Notes: generated from the sequence alone by a model not told the origin. Positions 34,330 to 43,274 are shown, numbered from the stretch's first letter. The stretch: DNA of 64,000 nt from Microbacterium hominis (GCF_013282805.1 NZ_CP054038.1:2666001-2730000); one strand, 5' to 3'. Made by a program: numbers and translations.

Positions 34330-36038
34330 CCGCGCCGGGGGGCGAGGGCGTGCTCGACGCGGCGCGCGCGTGGCTGGCCCAGGACCCCGACGGGCAGACC
34401 CGCGCCGAGCTGCGGGCCCTCATCGAGATGGCCGAGGTCGGCGACGCCGACGCCCTCGCCGACCTCGAGGACCGGTTCGCGACGCGCCTGGCCTTCGGCA
34501 CGGCAGGGCTGCGCGGGCGCCTCGGCGCCGGCAGCAACCGCATGAACCGCGTGCTCGTCGCCCAGGCGGCCGCGGGGCTCGCCGCGTACGTGATCGAGCG
34601 GGCGGGCGGAGTGGGCGACGACCCCGACACCGCGCCGCTCGTGGTGATCGGCTACGACGGCCGCCGCAACTCCGACGTGTTCGCGCACGACTCGGCGGAA
34701 CTGTTCGCCGGCGCGGGCCTGCGCGCCGTGCTGCTGCCGCGCCTGCTGCCGACCCCGGTGCTCGCCTACGCCGTACGGGCGATGGATGCCGCCGCCGGCG
34801 TCATGGTGACCGCCAGCCACAACCCGCCCGACGACAACGGCTACAAGGTCTACCTCGGCGGCGAGGACGACGGCTCGCAGATCGTCTCTCCCGCCGACGC
34901 GGAGATCGCCGCGCACATCCAGCGCGTGGCCGACGCCGGCGACATCTCGGCGCTGCCGCGGTCCCTCGCCTTCGCCACGGCACCGGAATCGCTGGTCGAG
35001 GCCTACATCGATGCGACGGCGGCGGTCGCCCCGGCGCCGGAGGGCGCCGAGGGCCTGCGCTGGGTGTACACCGCCATGCACGGGGTGGGCTGGGAGACCT
35101 TCTCCCGGATCCTCGAGGTCGCCGGCTACCCGCAGCCGGTCACGGTCGACGCCCAGATCGACCCCGACGGGGGCTTTCCCACCGTCGCCTTCCCGAACCC
35201 GGAGGAGCCCGGGGCGATGGATCTCTCGTTCGAGGCCGCCCGCTCCGCCGGGGCGGAGCTCATCATCGCGAACGACCCCGACGCCGATCGCCTGGCTGTC
35301 GCCATCCCCGATGAGCAGGCCGACGGCGGGTGGCGCCGGCTCAGCGGCAACCAGATCGGACTCCTGCTCGGCTGGCGGGCCGCGCAGCGCGCCGCGGAGA
35401 CCGGGATGGATGCCGCGGAGGCGTCGCTCGCGTGCTCGCTGGTGTCGTCGCCGGGCCTGGCCGCCGTGGCCGAGCATTACGGCCTCGGCTTCCACGCGAC
35501 CCTGACCGGCTTCAAGTGGATCTCCCGCGCGCCGGGGATGATCTACGGCTTCGAGGAGGCCCTCGGCTACCTCGTCAACCCCGAGACGGTGCGCGACAAA
35601 GACGGCATCTCGGCCGCGGTCGCGATGCTCGGCATGGCAGCCGACGCACGCGGGCAGGGCCGCTCGGTCACCGACCTCCTTCGCGAGTTCGACGAGACGT
35701 TCGGCTTCTTCGCGAGCGACCAGATCTCAGTGCGCGTCGACGACGTCTCGACGATCGGTCGCATCATGGCGGCGCTGCGGGCGGAGCATCCGGGTGCGAT
35801 CGGCGAGGTGGGCGTGGACCGGATCGACGACCTCCTCGAGGGCGTCGACGACCTTCCGCCCGGCGATGTGCTGCGCCTGTGGCTCGTCGACGGCTCGCGG
35901 GTGATCGTGCGGCCCAGCGGCACCGAGCCCAAGCTCAAGCTCTACCTCGACGCGCGCGGAGACTCCGCCGACGATGCGGCGGCGCGCATCGCCGCACTCG
36001 GCGACGGGGCGCGCGCACTGCTGGACGCGATCGGCTGA
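34326..36038 (+). CDS. Phospho-sugar mutase (phosphoglucomutase/phosphomannomutase/phosphopentomutase type)
   Basis: A 570-residue alpha-D-phosphohexomutase. The catalytic serine is in VMVTASHNPPDDNGYKVYLG, the metal site in ANDPDADRLAVAIP, the sugar loop in GFEEALGYLVNPETVRDKDG and the phosphate-binding loop in VIVRPSGTEPKLKLYLDARG. The length and the N-terminal LAFGTAGLRGRLGAGSNRMN match the PGM2-like branch, which includes phosphopentomutases. Coupling to PNP by a GTGA overlap supports a phosphopentomutase role, interconverting ribose-1- and ribose-5-phosphate, while glucose or mannose activity remains possible. Confidence 0.9.
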   Translation: MTAPGGEGVLDAARAWLAQDPDGQTRAELRALIEMAEVGDADALADLEDRFATRLAFGTAGLRGRLGAGSNRMNRVLVAQAAAGLAAYVIERAGGVGDDPDTAPLVVIGYDGRRNSDVFAHDSAELFAGAGLRAVLLPRLLPTPVLAYAVRAMDAAAGVMVTASHNPPDDNGYKVYLGGEDDGSQIVSPADAEIAAHIQRVADAGDISALPRSLAFATAPESLVEAYIDATAAVAPAPEGAEGLRWVYTAMHGVGWETFSRILEVAGYPQPVTVDAQIDPDGGFPTVAFPNPEEPGAMDLSFEAARSAGAELIIANDPDADRLAVAIPDEQADGGWRRLSGNQIGLLLGWRAAQRAAETGMDAAEASLACSLVSSPGLAAVAEHYGLGFHATLTGFKWISRAPGMIYGFEEALGYLVNPETVRDKDGISAAVAMLGMAADARGQGRSVTDLLREFDETFGFFASDQISVRVDDVSTIGRIMAALRAEHPGAIGEVGVDRIDDLLEGVDDLPPGDVLRLWLVDGSRVIVRPSGTEPKLKLYLDARGDSADDAAARIAALGDGARALLDAIG

Positions 36039-36056
36039 TCGCCCGAGCAGGTCGCT

Positions 36057-36080
36057 CTCGCGATATATCGCGAGTACCCT
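36057..36080 (+). promoter_or_regulatory. Perfect 18-base palindrome beside a -10 box (operator)
   Basis: CTCGCGATATATCGCGAG (36057-36074) is its own reverse complement. It is followed at once by TACCCT (36075-36080), a TAnnnT -10 box, and 28 bases later by the MFS start. A repressor dimer bound here would block RNA polymerase. No regulator gene is adjacent, so the repressor must be encoded elsewhere. Confidence 0.65.
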
Positions 36081-36108
36081 TTCTCTGTCACCACGACGGG
36101 AGGCATCC

Positions 36109-37485
36109 GTGTCCGCGACCGACGATTCCGCACCGACCCCCGCGTCCGTGACGGCGGCCGATGACCCGCCGCACTGGCTGCGCGGCGTCGTGCTGTTCCT
36201 GAGCGGACAGACCACGAGCCTGCTCGGCTCGATGCTCGTGCAGTACGCGGTGTTCTGGTACCTCACCATCACCTTCCAGTCGGGCCTCGTCATGATGCTT
36301 GCCGCGGTGTTCGGTTTTCTCCCCCAGGCGGTCGTGTCGATCTTCGGCGGCGTCTGGGCCGACCGGCACAACCGCAAGCTGCTGATCATGGGGGCCGACG
36401 CCGCGATCGCGGCGACCACCCTCGTGCTCGCCGTCGTCATCCTCACCGGCAACGACCAGCTGTGGGTGATCATCGCCGCCCTGGCGATCCGCTCGGCCGG
36501 CGCCGGCATCCAGATGCCCGCGGTGTCCTCGCTCATCCCCCAGCTCGTGCCGATGCGTCACCTCATGCGCGTCAACGGCATCAACGGATCGATCCAGTCC
36601 GCGATGGCGCTGCTCGCCCCGGCCGGGGCGGGCGCGATCTACGCGTGGTCGTCGGCGGTGAACGGCGGGTCGGCGGCGTCCCTGGTGCCGATCTTCCTCA
36701 TCGACGTCGTCACCGCACTCGTCGGGATCGGATTCCTGGCCTTCATACCGGTGCGCGCCGTGCGCCGCGCCGCCGACGTCGAAACCGGCTACTTCGCCGA
36801 CCTGGTCGACGGCCTGCGCTACCTCGGCAGCCACGCCTTCGTGCGATGGCTCCTGGTGCTGTTCGCGATCATCTTCCTGCTCACCGTCGCCCCGTCGAAC
36901 CTCACCCCTCTCATGCTCGTGCGCTCGTTCCCGGCGGGCGAAGCGCAGGATGTCGTCAACCTGGCCGTGCTGGAGATCTCGTTCAGCATCGGCATGACTC
37001 TCGGCGGGATCCTCGTCGCCGCGTTCTTCGCGACACGCAGCCGCATCGGGATGATCGTCTCGGCGTCGCTCGTGTTCGGCGGACTCTCGATCGGCCTCGG
37101 ACTGTCGGTGAACATCTGGATGTTCTTCGGCTTCATGTTCCTCATCGGGCTGGCCGTTCCGTTCTTCTCGACGCCCTCGATGACGCTGCTGCAGGAGACG
37201 GTCGAGCCGGAGCGCCAGGGCCGTGTGTTCGGGTTCGTCGGCATCGTGATGGCGGTCGCGATGCCGCTGGGGATGACGGTGTTCGGCCCGCTCGCCGATG
37301 TCGTGGCGATCGAGGTGCTCCTGGTCGCGGCCGGGGTGCTCACGTTCGTCGTCGTCGCCCTCGCGGTGTGGCTGCCCGCCGGACAGCGTGCGATCGCGGC
37401 GGCACGCGCGGCCGCCGACGCCGGCGACCCGACCTCGGGAGCGGATGCCGCGGAGCGGGCGATGCACCCCTCCGACGAACTCTGA
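36109..37485 (+). CDS. MFS transporter (EntS/MFS_3-like exporter)
   Basis: A 458-residue permease with about 12 hydrophobic segments. The loop after the second helix reads GGVWADRHNRKLLIMGADA, matching the D-R-x-x-R-K/R motif of the family, and the fourth-fifth helix region has NGINGSIQSAMALLAPAGAG. It resembles the MFS_3/EntS branch that exports siderophores, macrolides and other small molecules. GGGAGG lies five bases before the GTG start. A perfect palindrome overlaps the promoter, so expression is probably repressed until a ligand appears. The substrate is unknown. The C-terminal tail is Ala/Asp-rich and cytoplasmic. Confidence 0.88.
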   Translation: MSATDDSAPTPASVTAADDPPHWLRGVVLFLSGQTTSLLGSMLVQYAVFWYLTITFQSGLVMMLAAVFGFLPQAVVSIFGGVWADRHNRKLLIMGADAAIAATTLVLAVVILTGNDQLWVIIAALAIRSAGAGIQMPAVSSLIPQLVPMRHLMRVNGINGSIQSAMALLAPAGAGAIYAWSSAVNGGSAASLVPIFLIDVVTALVGIGFLAFIPVRAVRRAADVETGYFADLVDGLRYLGSHAFVRWLLVLFAIIFLLTVAPSNLTPLMLVRSFPAGEAQDVVNLAVLEISFSIGMTLGGILVAAFFATRSRIGMIVSASLVFGGLSIGLGLSVNIWMFFGFMFLIGLAVPFFSTPSMTLLQETVEPERQGRVFGFVGIVMAVAMPLGMTVFGPLADVVAIEVLLVAAGVLTFVVVALAVWLPAGQRAIAAARAAADAGDPTSGADAAERAMHPSDEL

Positions 37486-37500
37486 TCCCTGCCGCGGGTC

Positions 37501-38835
37501 TCACTCCGTCGCGGCGAGCTCGTCGAGCCGGCGCTGGAGGTGGCGGCGCTCGGGAGCGGTCGGGGCGCGATCCCGCGCCACCCGCAGCCGCGCCGCCGCA
37601 GCGTCCGTCTCACCCGCGCGCCGGAGGAACTCCGCCTGGGCCGCGGGCAGCAGGTGGGATGCGGGCAGGAGACCAGCCTGCTCCAGCGCGTCGAGCTCCG
37701 CCAGACCGTACCGCGGCCCGGCTGCCATGCCGAGGGCGATGGCGCGGTTCATCGCGACGGTGGCGGAGGGCAGGATCGCGAACAGCTCGTCGTACCGGGC
37801 GAGGATCGCACGCCAGTCGGTGTCGGCGGCGCGGGACGCCTGGTCATGCAGCGCCTGGATCTCCGCCTGCAATCGGTACGCCCCGCGCTCCCCCTCCCCC
37901 GCCAGCCCCGCCACCGGCGCCGCGAGCACGGCGCGCCCCTCGGCGATCGCTGCGGCATCCCACAGCGATCGGTCCTGACCGTCCAGCGGAACCAGGTCGC
38001 CGTGGGCATCGACCCGCGCCGACGCGCGGGCGTGCTGCAGCAGGAGCAGTGCGAGCAGTCCCCTCGCCTCGGCGGACGCCGGCACCAGAGCCACGACGAG
38101 CCGCGCGAGGCGGATCGCCTCGACGGACAGGTCCACGCGCAGGAGGCCGTCGCCGGAGGAGGCGGCGTACCCCTCGTTGTGCACCAGGTAGAGCACGGCC
38201 AGCACCCCGTCGACGCGCTCGGGCAGCACGTCGGCAGCGGGGACGCGATACGGGATCCCGGTATCGCGGATCCTGCGCTTTGCCCGCACCAGCCGCTGGG
38301 CCATCGTCGCCTCGGGCACGAGGTAGGCCCGCGCGATCTCCGCGGTCGTCAGGCCCGCGACCGTGCGCAGGGTGAGCGCGACGCGGGCCTCCATCGGCAG
38401 AGCCGGGTGGGCGCACGTGAACACGAGCCGGAGCCGGTCGTCGACCTCGAGCGCGCGCTCCCCGTCGTCGGCCGCATCGGCGGGGTCGGCCGCCCGGTCG
38501 AAGCTTCCGGCCGTCCTCTCGTCGGCGAGCCAGTCCTGCACCTTCTCACGCTCGACCGCGCGCCGACGGAGCCGGTCGAGCGCCAGATGGCGCGCGGTCG
38601 TGGTGAGCCAGGCCCCGGGCCGATCGGGGATCCCGTCGCGCGCCCATGCCGTCGCGGCGCGCTCGAAGGCGCCCGCCGCGGCCTCCTCCGCGACGTCCCA
38701 GTCCCCGGTCACACGGATGAGTGTGGCGACCACCCGAGCCCACTCGTCCGCGAACGCGCGCTCGAGGGCCGCGGCGACCGCGGGCGCGGGGGCGCGGCCC
38801 CCGCGCCCGCGGGTCACCGCGCGGTCATCGGGCAT
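37501..38835 (-). CDS. ECF42-type RNA polymerase sigma factor with TPR-like C-terminal extension
   Basis: A 444-residue sigma factor. Region 2 is about residues 20-90 (DWDVAEEAAAGAFERAATAW, then PGAWLTTTARHLALDRLRRR) and region 4 about 130-190 (EARVALTLRTVAGLTTAEIARAYLV, PEATMAQRLVRAKRRIRD). A 250-residue C-terminal extension follows, with the DUF6596 region LPERVDGVLAVLYLVHNEGY and TPR-like helices. This is the ECF42 layout; such sigma factors have no anti-sigma gene and are encoded with DGPF/YCII proteins, as here. It starts at ATG 38835, overlapping the DGPF gene by 11 bases. The C-terminal extension is thought to control activity. Confidence 0.9.
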   Translation of the reverse strand: MPDDRAVTRGRGGRAPAPAVAAALERAFADEWARVVATLIRVTGDWDVAEEAAAGAFERAATAWARDGIPDRPGAWLTTTARHLALDRLRRRAVEREKVQDWLADERTAGSFDRAADPADAADDGERALEVDDRLRLVFTCAHPALPMEARVALTLRTVAGLTTAEIARAYLVPEATMAQRLVRAKRRIRDTGIPYRVPAADVLPERVDGVLAVLYLVHNEGYAASSGDGLLRVDLSVEAIRLARLVVALVPASAEARGLLALLLLQHARASARVDAHGDLVPLDGQDRSLWDAAAIAEGRAVLAAPVAGLAGEGERGAYRLQAEIQALHDQASRAADTDWRAILARYDELFAILPSATVAMNRAIALGMAAGPRYGLAELDALEQAGLLPASHLLPAAQAEFLRRAGETDAAAARLRVARDRAPTAPERRHLQRRLDELAATE

Positions 38836-39667
38836 CGGAAGCGGCGGCCCGCGCGAGCATCGCGAGCGCCGCCGCGGCGGGGATCTCGGTGCGCCGATCG
38901 TGCTCGGGGGCTTCGCGCGCCGCGCGCGCGACATGGTCCTGGTGCACGTCGAACGCCCACAGCGGCCGCAGCTCCAGCGTGCCGCCTCTGGCCATGGGAT
39001 GCGACGAGGCCACCTCGATCGCTTCGGCGAGATCGGCCACTTCGAGCAGGTCGAACCCGGCGATCCACTCCTTCGCCTCGGCGAACGGCCCGTCCCCCAG
39101 CAGCACCTCGTCCGCCCGGGTGCGGACGAAGGTGGCGGCGTGCGGACCCTGGAGCACATCTCCGAACAGACGCGCACCCCGGGCATCCATCTCCGTCACC
39201 CACCGCTCCGGATCGCTCTCGTCGCCCGGCTCCGCCGGCTCGCCGTCGCCTGCGACCACGAGCATGAGATACCGGCGGCCCCGCACCGGACGATCGGCGA
39301 GATCCGGCGGCACGACCCGATAGCCGGGCTCGGCGTCGGGCCACTGCACGAACGGGCGGACCTCGACCCGCCCGAAGGTCGCCGCGGGATGCCCGGCGGC
39401 GATCCGGACGGCCTCGTCGAGATCGGCCGCCTCGATCACGTCGAACCCGCCGATCGACTCCTTCGACTCGGTGAACGGACCGTCGGTGGCCAGAAGCTCG
39501 CCGCCGCGCACCCGCACGGTGGTCGCGTCGCGCTCCGGCCGGAGTCGCTCGCCGAATTCGAGGGCGCCGCGCGCGCCCCAGCGATCAGACCAGTCGCCGA
39601 TGTCGTCGAGCTCGGGACGATAAGGCAGTGCGTCATCGCCCTCGGCGTAGAACAGTGCGTATTCCAT
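38825..39667 (-). CDS. Tandem DGPF/YCII-domain protein
   Basis: A 280-residue protein made of two YCII-related (DGPF) units. The first has the signature ATDGPFTESKESIGGFDVIEA, the second GDGPFAEAKEWIAGFDLLEV; each unit is about 110 residues and ends with a PAATFGRVEVRPF- or MARGGTLELRPL-like strand. A 30-residue Arg/Ala-rich tail follows. DGPF proteins are usually single-domain partners of ECF41/ECF42 sigma factors, with unknown activity. Here two units are fused, and the gene precedes and overlaps the sigma gene. GGAAGGGG lies 8 bases before the ATG, and a candidate ECF42 promoter lies further upstream. Confidence 0.87.
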   Translation of the reverse strand: MEYALFYAEGDDALPYRPELDDIGDWSDRWGARGALEFGERLRPERDATTVRVRGGELLATDGPFTESKESIGGFDVIEAADLDEAVRIAAGHPAATFGRVEVRPFVQWPDAEPGYRVVPPDLADRPVRGRRYLMLVVAGDGEPAEPGDESDPERWVTEMDARGARLFGDVLQGPHAATFVRTRADEVLLGDGPFAEAKEWIAGFDLLEVADLAEAIEVASSHPMARGGTLELRPLWAFDVHQDHVARAAREAPEHDRRTEIPAAAALAMLARAAASDAR

Positions 39668-39700
39668 GTGAGACCCCTTCCGGTCACGGTACGCAGGTAC

Positions 39701-39727
39701 GACGAACGGCGCACCCCGATTTCGACA
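39701..39727 (-). promoter_or_regulatory. Candidate ECF42 promoter of the DGPF-sigma operon
   Basis: On the minus strand TGTCGA (39727-39722) is followed by a 17-base spacer and CGTC (39704-39701), about 34 bases before the DGPF gene start. As I recall, ECF42 promoters in Streptomyces venezuelae carry TGTCGA at -35 and CG(A/T)C at -10. The match suggests positive autoregulation. A TACCGT at 39691-39686 is an alternative vegetative -10 box. Confidence 0.55.
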
Positions 39728-39756
39728 CCGCCTCCGAACTCGTTCCCGCCGCGCTC

Positions 39757-39762
39757 TAGGCT
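39757..39762 (+). promoter_or_regulatory. Leaderless -10 box of the acetyltransferase gene
   Basis: TAGGCT, six bases (CGGAGG), then the GTG at 39769. CGGAGG abuts the start codon, too close to serve as a ribosome site. Confidence 0.5.
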
Positions 39763-39768
39763 CGGAGG

Positions 39769-40353
39769 GTGCTGCTGACCGAGCCGATCGCCCTCCAGAA
39801 CGCCCACGTGCGGCTGGAGCCGCTCGAGCACGCCCATGCCGACGACCTCGCCGCGGCCGCCGTCGGGCTGGAGCGCACGTGGTACACCTCGGTGCCGAGC
39901 CCGGGCGGAGTGCGCGCGGCGATCGCCGAGCGCATCGCCTGGCGGGAGGCCGGCCGCATGAACCCGTGGGCGATCCGTCGGCTCGACACAGACCGCGTCG
40001 TCGGCATGACGACGTACTGCAACATCGACCAGCCGAACCGGCACGTCGAGATCGGCTACACCTGGATCGGCGTCGAGGCGCAGCGCACCGCCGTCAACAC
40101 CGCGGCCAAGCTCCTGCTGCTGGGCCACGCGTTCGAGGACTGCGACGCGATCGCGGTGGAACTGCGCACTCACTGGCACAACCGGCAGTCGCGCGCGGCG
40201 ATCGAGCGTCTGGGCGCCAAGCGCGACGGCGTGCTGCGCAACCACCTCATCGGCCCCGACGGCACGCTGCGCGACACCGTCGTGTACTCGATCCTCCCGC
40301 ACGAGTGGCCGGCGGTGCGGCTCGGTCTGCGCGAACGGCTCCGGCAGGACTGA
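39769..40353 (+). CDS. GNAT family N-acetyltransferase
   Basis: A 194-residue acetyltransferase of the RimJ/RimL-like GNAT branch. The start ALQNAHVRLEPLEHAHADDLA is typical, followed by RLDTDRVVGMTTYCNIDQPNRHVEIGYTWIG in the central sheet and the acetyl-CoA region NTAAKLLLLGHAFEDCDAIAV; the late NRQSRAAIERLGAKRDGVLRN matches the family's conserved segment. It acetylates an amino group on a protein N-terminus or small molecule; the target is unknown. It stands alone, divergent from the DGPF gene and convergent with mtlR. The mRNA is probably leaderless. Confidence 0.87.
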   Translation: MLLTEPIALQNAHVRLEPLEHAHADDLAAAAVGLERTWYTSVPSPGGVRAAIAERIAWREAGRMNPWAIRRLDTDRVVGMTTYCNIDQPNRHVEIGYTWIGVEAQRTAVNTAAKLLLLGHAFEDCDAIAVELRTHWHNRQSRAAIERLGAKRDGVLRNHLIGPDGTLRDTVVYSILPHEWPAVRLGLRERLRQD

Positions 40354-40373
40354 GCGCACCGCCGCGACGCGCC

Positions 40374-42306
40374 TCAGCCGTCGATCACGGCCACCAGCTC
40401 ATCGAGGAAGCCCGCGAAGTCGGTGGCGCGCCGCACGATGCGCTGCACGCTGTCACGTTCGCTGAACACCTCGACGAACTGCTCGAAGACGGTCTGGAAG
40501 GCCTCGCGGTCGGTCTCCGAGAAGGCGACCATCGCCACCACCTGCACCCGCGCATCCCCCACGGCAGCGGCGGGTCGGCGATGCCGATCGCGATCGCCGT
40601 GCGCGCGGCGGTCATGCCGATCGCGTGCGGCACCGCGAGCGCGTCGGTGAACGCCGTCGAGGAGAGCTGCTCGCGCTGGATCGCCCGGTCCACGTAGTCG
40701 TCGTCGATGACGCCCTGCGCGACCAGCGTCGCCCCGAGCGCGGTGATCGCACCGTCGACGCCGGCGGCGGCATCCAAGCCCCGCAGGAACGACGCCTCGT
40801 CGAAGTACCGCTCGAGCTCGGTGCGCAGCCGCGCGAGACGCCGGGCCCGGCGCACGCGCCCGGCCGCCGCCTGCACGCGCTCGATGTCGGCGTCGGTGAG
40901 GAACGGCTGGATGCGCACGATCCGGTCGCCCGCCACCGGGGGCTCGATCGTGGTCAGCACCAGATCGGTGTCGATCGAGGCCCAGTCGGGGTCGACGCGG
41001 GTCTCCACGCCCACCACCTCGATCGCCTGGCCGAGGGAGCGGTCGACGCTCGAGCGCAGCAGCTCGTGCAGCTCGTAGTAGCCGGGGCACACGATGGTCG
41101 CCGTCAGCAGCTGGTCTGCGCGGCGGCTGCGCTCCAGCCGCCCGCCCACGTGCATCGCGATGTAGGCGATCTCGTCGTCCAGGAGCGGGATGTCCAGCCG
41201 CTCGTGCAGGCCGTTCGCGATGAACACCGCGACCTCGAAGATCATCGGATACGTCGCCTTCAGCGACTTCGTGAGCGGATTGCGCGACCACGCCTGCTCC
41301 CGCGCGCGGTGGCGCAGGTTCTGCACGTGCAGGGCCAGGCGCAGGAGGAAGTCCTCGTGCACGATGTCGACGAGGAACTCCGACGCCGCCTGGCCGACGA
41401 CATCGCGCACCGCGCGCTCGACGTCGGGTTCGAGCCGCGCGCGCACCTCATCGCCGGGCGTCGCGCCCGGGGCTCCCGGTGCGACCACCCGCGTGAGCAC
41501 GAGCGTCGACAGGTGCTGCAGGTCGCCCGCCCCGAGGGTCACGCCCAGGTGCCGCGCGGAGAGATCGGCGATGATCTGCGCCACCTCCTGGCCTGCCGGG
41601 CGCGCGGCCTGCACGGTCGCCGCGTCGAGGGGCCGGTCGCGCGACACGCGATCGGCGGCGATCGCGATGTGCATGACCACATCGGAGATGCCGAACTCGT
41701 TGACGAAGTAGCCGAGCGCGCCCAGCCGCGACACGAGGTCGGTCTTGAACGGCCCGAACGCCTGCGCGCCCACCGACTGCGTGCCGAGGGTGCGCCGCAG
41801 CGCGACGAGGTCGAAGGAGCCGGCATCCATCTCGTCATGGGCGAGCTTGGACAGAAGGCGTCGCTGGGCAGCCTCGGTGCCGTGCAGGCGCGCCCGCGAG
41901 GCCGAGCGCTCGAGGGTCAGCTCGGTGCCCCCAGCAGTCCGCGCACGCGCGCGAGGTCGGCGTCGAGGGTGGCGGGACTCACGAACATGCCCTCCGCGGT
42001 CTCGAAGACGTCGAGGCCGTCGGGTGCGTCCAGCAGCGCCCGCACCAGCGTGTGCAGCCGGTCCCGCGGGGTGCCCGCGTCGGGGGATGCCGAGCGCTGG
42101 GCCGTCGCCGCGTCGGGCCCCGCACGGTACCCGTGCGGCCCGGACTCGATGGCCACCCCGGGCGCGACGCGCGCGTTGACGGCGGTGACATAGGAGCGGA
42201 TGCTGCGTGGAGTGACGCCGATGGTGTCGGCGAGGCTCGCCGCGGTGGCCCAGTCGTCCTCGCGGACGAGGAGCGCCAGCAGCCGATCCTGTCTCGCTCG
42301 GGTCAC
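40374..42306 (-). pseudogene. mtlR: Frameshifted MtlR-type PTS-regulated transcriptional activator
   Basis: Three successive reading frames together encode one regulator of about 644 residues. The first (from GTG 42306, AGAGGAG upstream) gives the helix-turn-helix LADTIGVTPRSIRSYVTAVN. After the C5 run at 41928-41932 a second frame gives two PRD domains (VVMHIAIAADRVSRD; GLHERLDIPLLDDEIAYIAM), an EIIB-like domain (TIVCPGYYELHELL) and most of an EIIA domain (ALAVPHAIG). After a second C5 run at 40556-40560 a third frame finishes the EIIA domain (VQVVAMVAFSETDREAFQTV). One added base at each run restores the whole protein. It lies upstream of the mannitol operon on the opposite strand, separated from it by one small gene, and should activate it. 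As printed it is broken; sequencing undercalls are the simplest cause. Confidence 0.85.
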
Positions 42307-42453
42307 AGGGCTCCTCTCGCGACGGCGCGATCGTCCGCGGACTCCGTCCTCGCCAGTCAACCACGCCGGGCGCGCTGCGGCGCCGCACCGGCACGCGGGC
42401 GCTAGCGTGTGGCGCAGACGGGCGGATGGGCCGCTCGCAGGAAGGGACACAGC

Positions 42454-42795
42454 ATGGCAGCACAGCGCCCCGGCGGGGTCACACTCGTCGCGGTGATCGC
42501 GTGGCTCAACGGCCTGTTCACGATCATCGGCGGGATCTTCCACATCTTCACCTGGTCGGGCTGGGTGAGCATCATCCTCGGTGTCATCACGATCGCCGTC
42601 AGCCTCGGCCTCTTCCGCGGGAACAACCTCTCGCGCATCCTCCTCACCATCGTGTTCGTGCTCGACCTCGCCGTCGCCGCCTACAACGTCTTCACCACCG
42701 GCAACGGCTTCTGGGGGCCTCTGGTGGCCGGCGCGATCGCGCTGATCGGCCTGGTGCTGCTCTACACGCAGAAGGCGAACGCCTTCTTCCGCTGA
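42454..42795 (+). CDS. Small four-helix membrane protein (DUF7144-like)
   Basis: A 113-residue membrane protein with four hydrophobic segments (about residues 10-28, 38-56, 62-80 and 86-105) and very short loops; it ends LVLLYTQKANAFFR. The pattern VTLVAVIAWLNGLFTIIGGI at the start resembles DUF7144 proteins of actinobacteria, which have no known function. CAGGAAGGG lies before the ATG at 42454, and TAGCGT at 42403-42408 is a likely -10 box. A strong terminator follows, so it is a single-gene unit between mtlR and the mannitol operon and is not obviously related to either. Confidence 0.8.
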   Translation: MAAQRPGGVTLVAVIAWLNGLFTIIGGIFHIFTWSGWVSIILGVITIAVSLGLFRGNNLSRILLTIVFVLDLAVAAYNVFTTGNGFWGPLVAGAIALIGLVLLYTQKANAFFR

Positions 42796-42813
42796 GCCGC
42801 ACCCGCCCCACCG

Positions 42814-42841
42814 GGAACGGACCCCCTCGGGGGTCCGTTCC
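42814..42841 (+). terminator. Rho-independent-like terminator
   Basis: GGAACGGACCCCC (42814-42826) and GGGGGTCCGTTCC (42829-42841) are perfect inverted arms; the innermost pair opens to form the loop. GCTTTCC follows. It ends the small membrane-protein transcript before the mannitol operon promoter. Confidence 0.8.
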
Positions 42842-42870
42842 GCTTTCCGCCCCTGCGGAAGAAGACCTGG

Positions 42871-42899
42871 TTGTCCCCTCCCAGCGACTTCACAAGAAT
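42871..42899 (+). promoter_or_regulatory. Candidate promoter of the mannitol operon
   Basis: TTGTCC (42871-42876), a 17-base spacer and AAGAAT (42894-42899) lie just upstream of the EIIB gene. The -10 is imperfect, as expected for a promoter that needs an activator such as MtlR. Confidence 0.4.
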
Positions 42900-42919
42900 G
42901 AGGTCGAGGAGGCAGGTCG

Positions 42920-43264
42920 ATGAGGATCCTGGTTGTCTGCGGTGCGGGCGCGTCGAGCACGTTCGTGGCCCAGCGCGTGCGCCACGCGGCGCATGACCAG
43001 GGTCTCGCCTACACCGCCTTCGCGGGCACCGAGCTGTCGTTGCCGATAGATCTCGACGCCGCAGACGTCGTGCTCGTCGGCCCCCACCTGCAGCATGCGC
43101 TGGAGCGCATCGAGCGGGAGGCGGCGCCGCGGGGCACAACGGTGGTGCTGCTGCCGAGCGACATCTTCATGGATCTCGACGGCACCCGCACCCTCGCGCT
43201 GGTGCGCGACGCGGTCGGAGGCTCCGGGGGGACGCCTCCGACCGCGAAACCCTCCCCGGGCTGA
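42920..43264 (+). CDS. Orphan PTS EIIB, lactose/cellobiose class
   Basis: A 114-residue EIIB-like protein. The phosphocysteine loop is LVVCGAGASSTFVAQRV, close to the CxxGxSTS-type loop of lactose/cellobiose EIIB proteins, and the fold continues with ADVVLVGPHLQHALERIE. GAGGAGG lies before the ATG at 42920. No EIIA or EIIC of this class is encoded nearby; instead it precedes HPr, EI and the mannitol EIICB and EIIA genes. It may serve a permease encoded elsewhere or act as a phosphorylation-state sensor. The Gly/Pro-rich last 15 residues are probably unstructured. Confidence 0.85.
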   Translation: MRILVVCGAGASSTFVAQRVRHAAHDQGLAYTAFAGTELSLPIDLDAADVVLVGPHLQHALERIEREAAPRGTTVVLLPSDIFMDLDGTRTLALVRDAVGGSGGTPPTAKPSPG

Positions 43265-43274
43265 TCCGCTCGCC

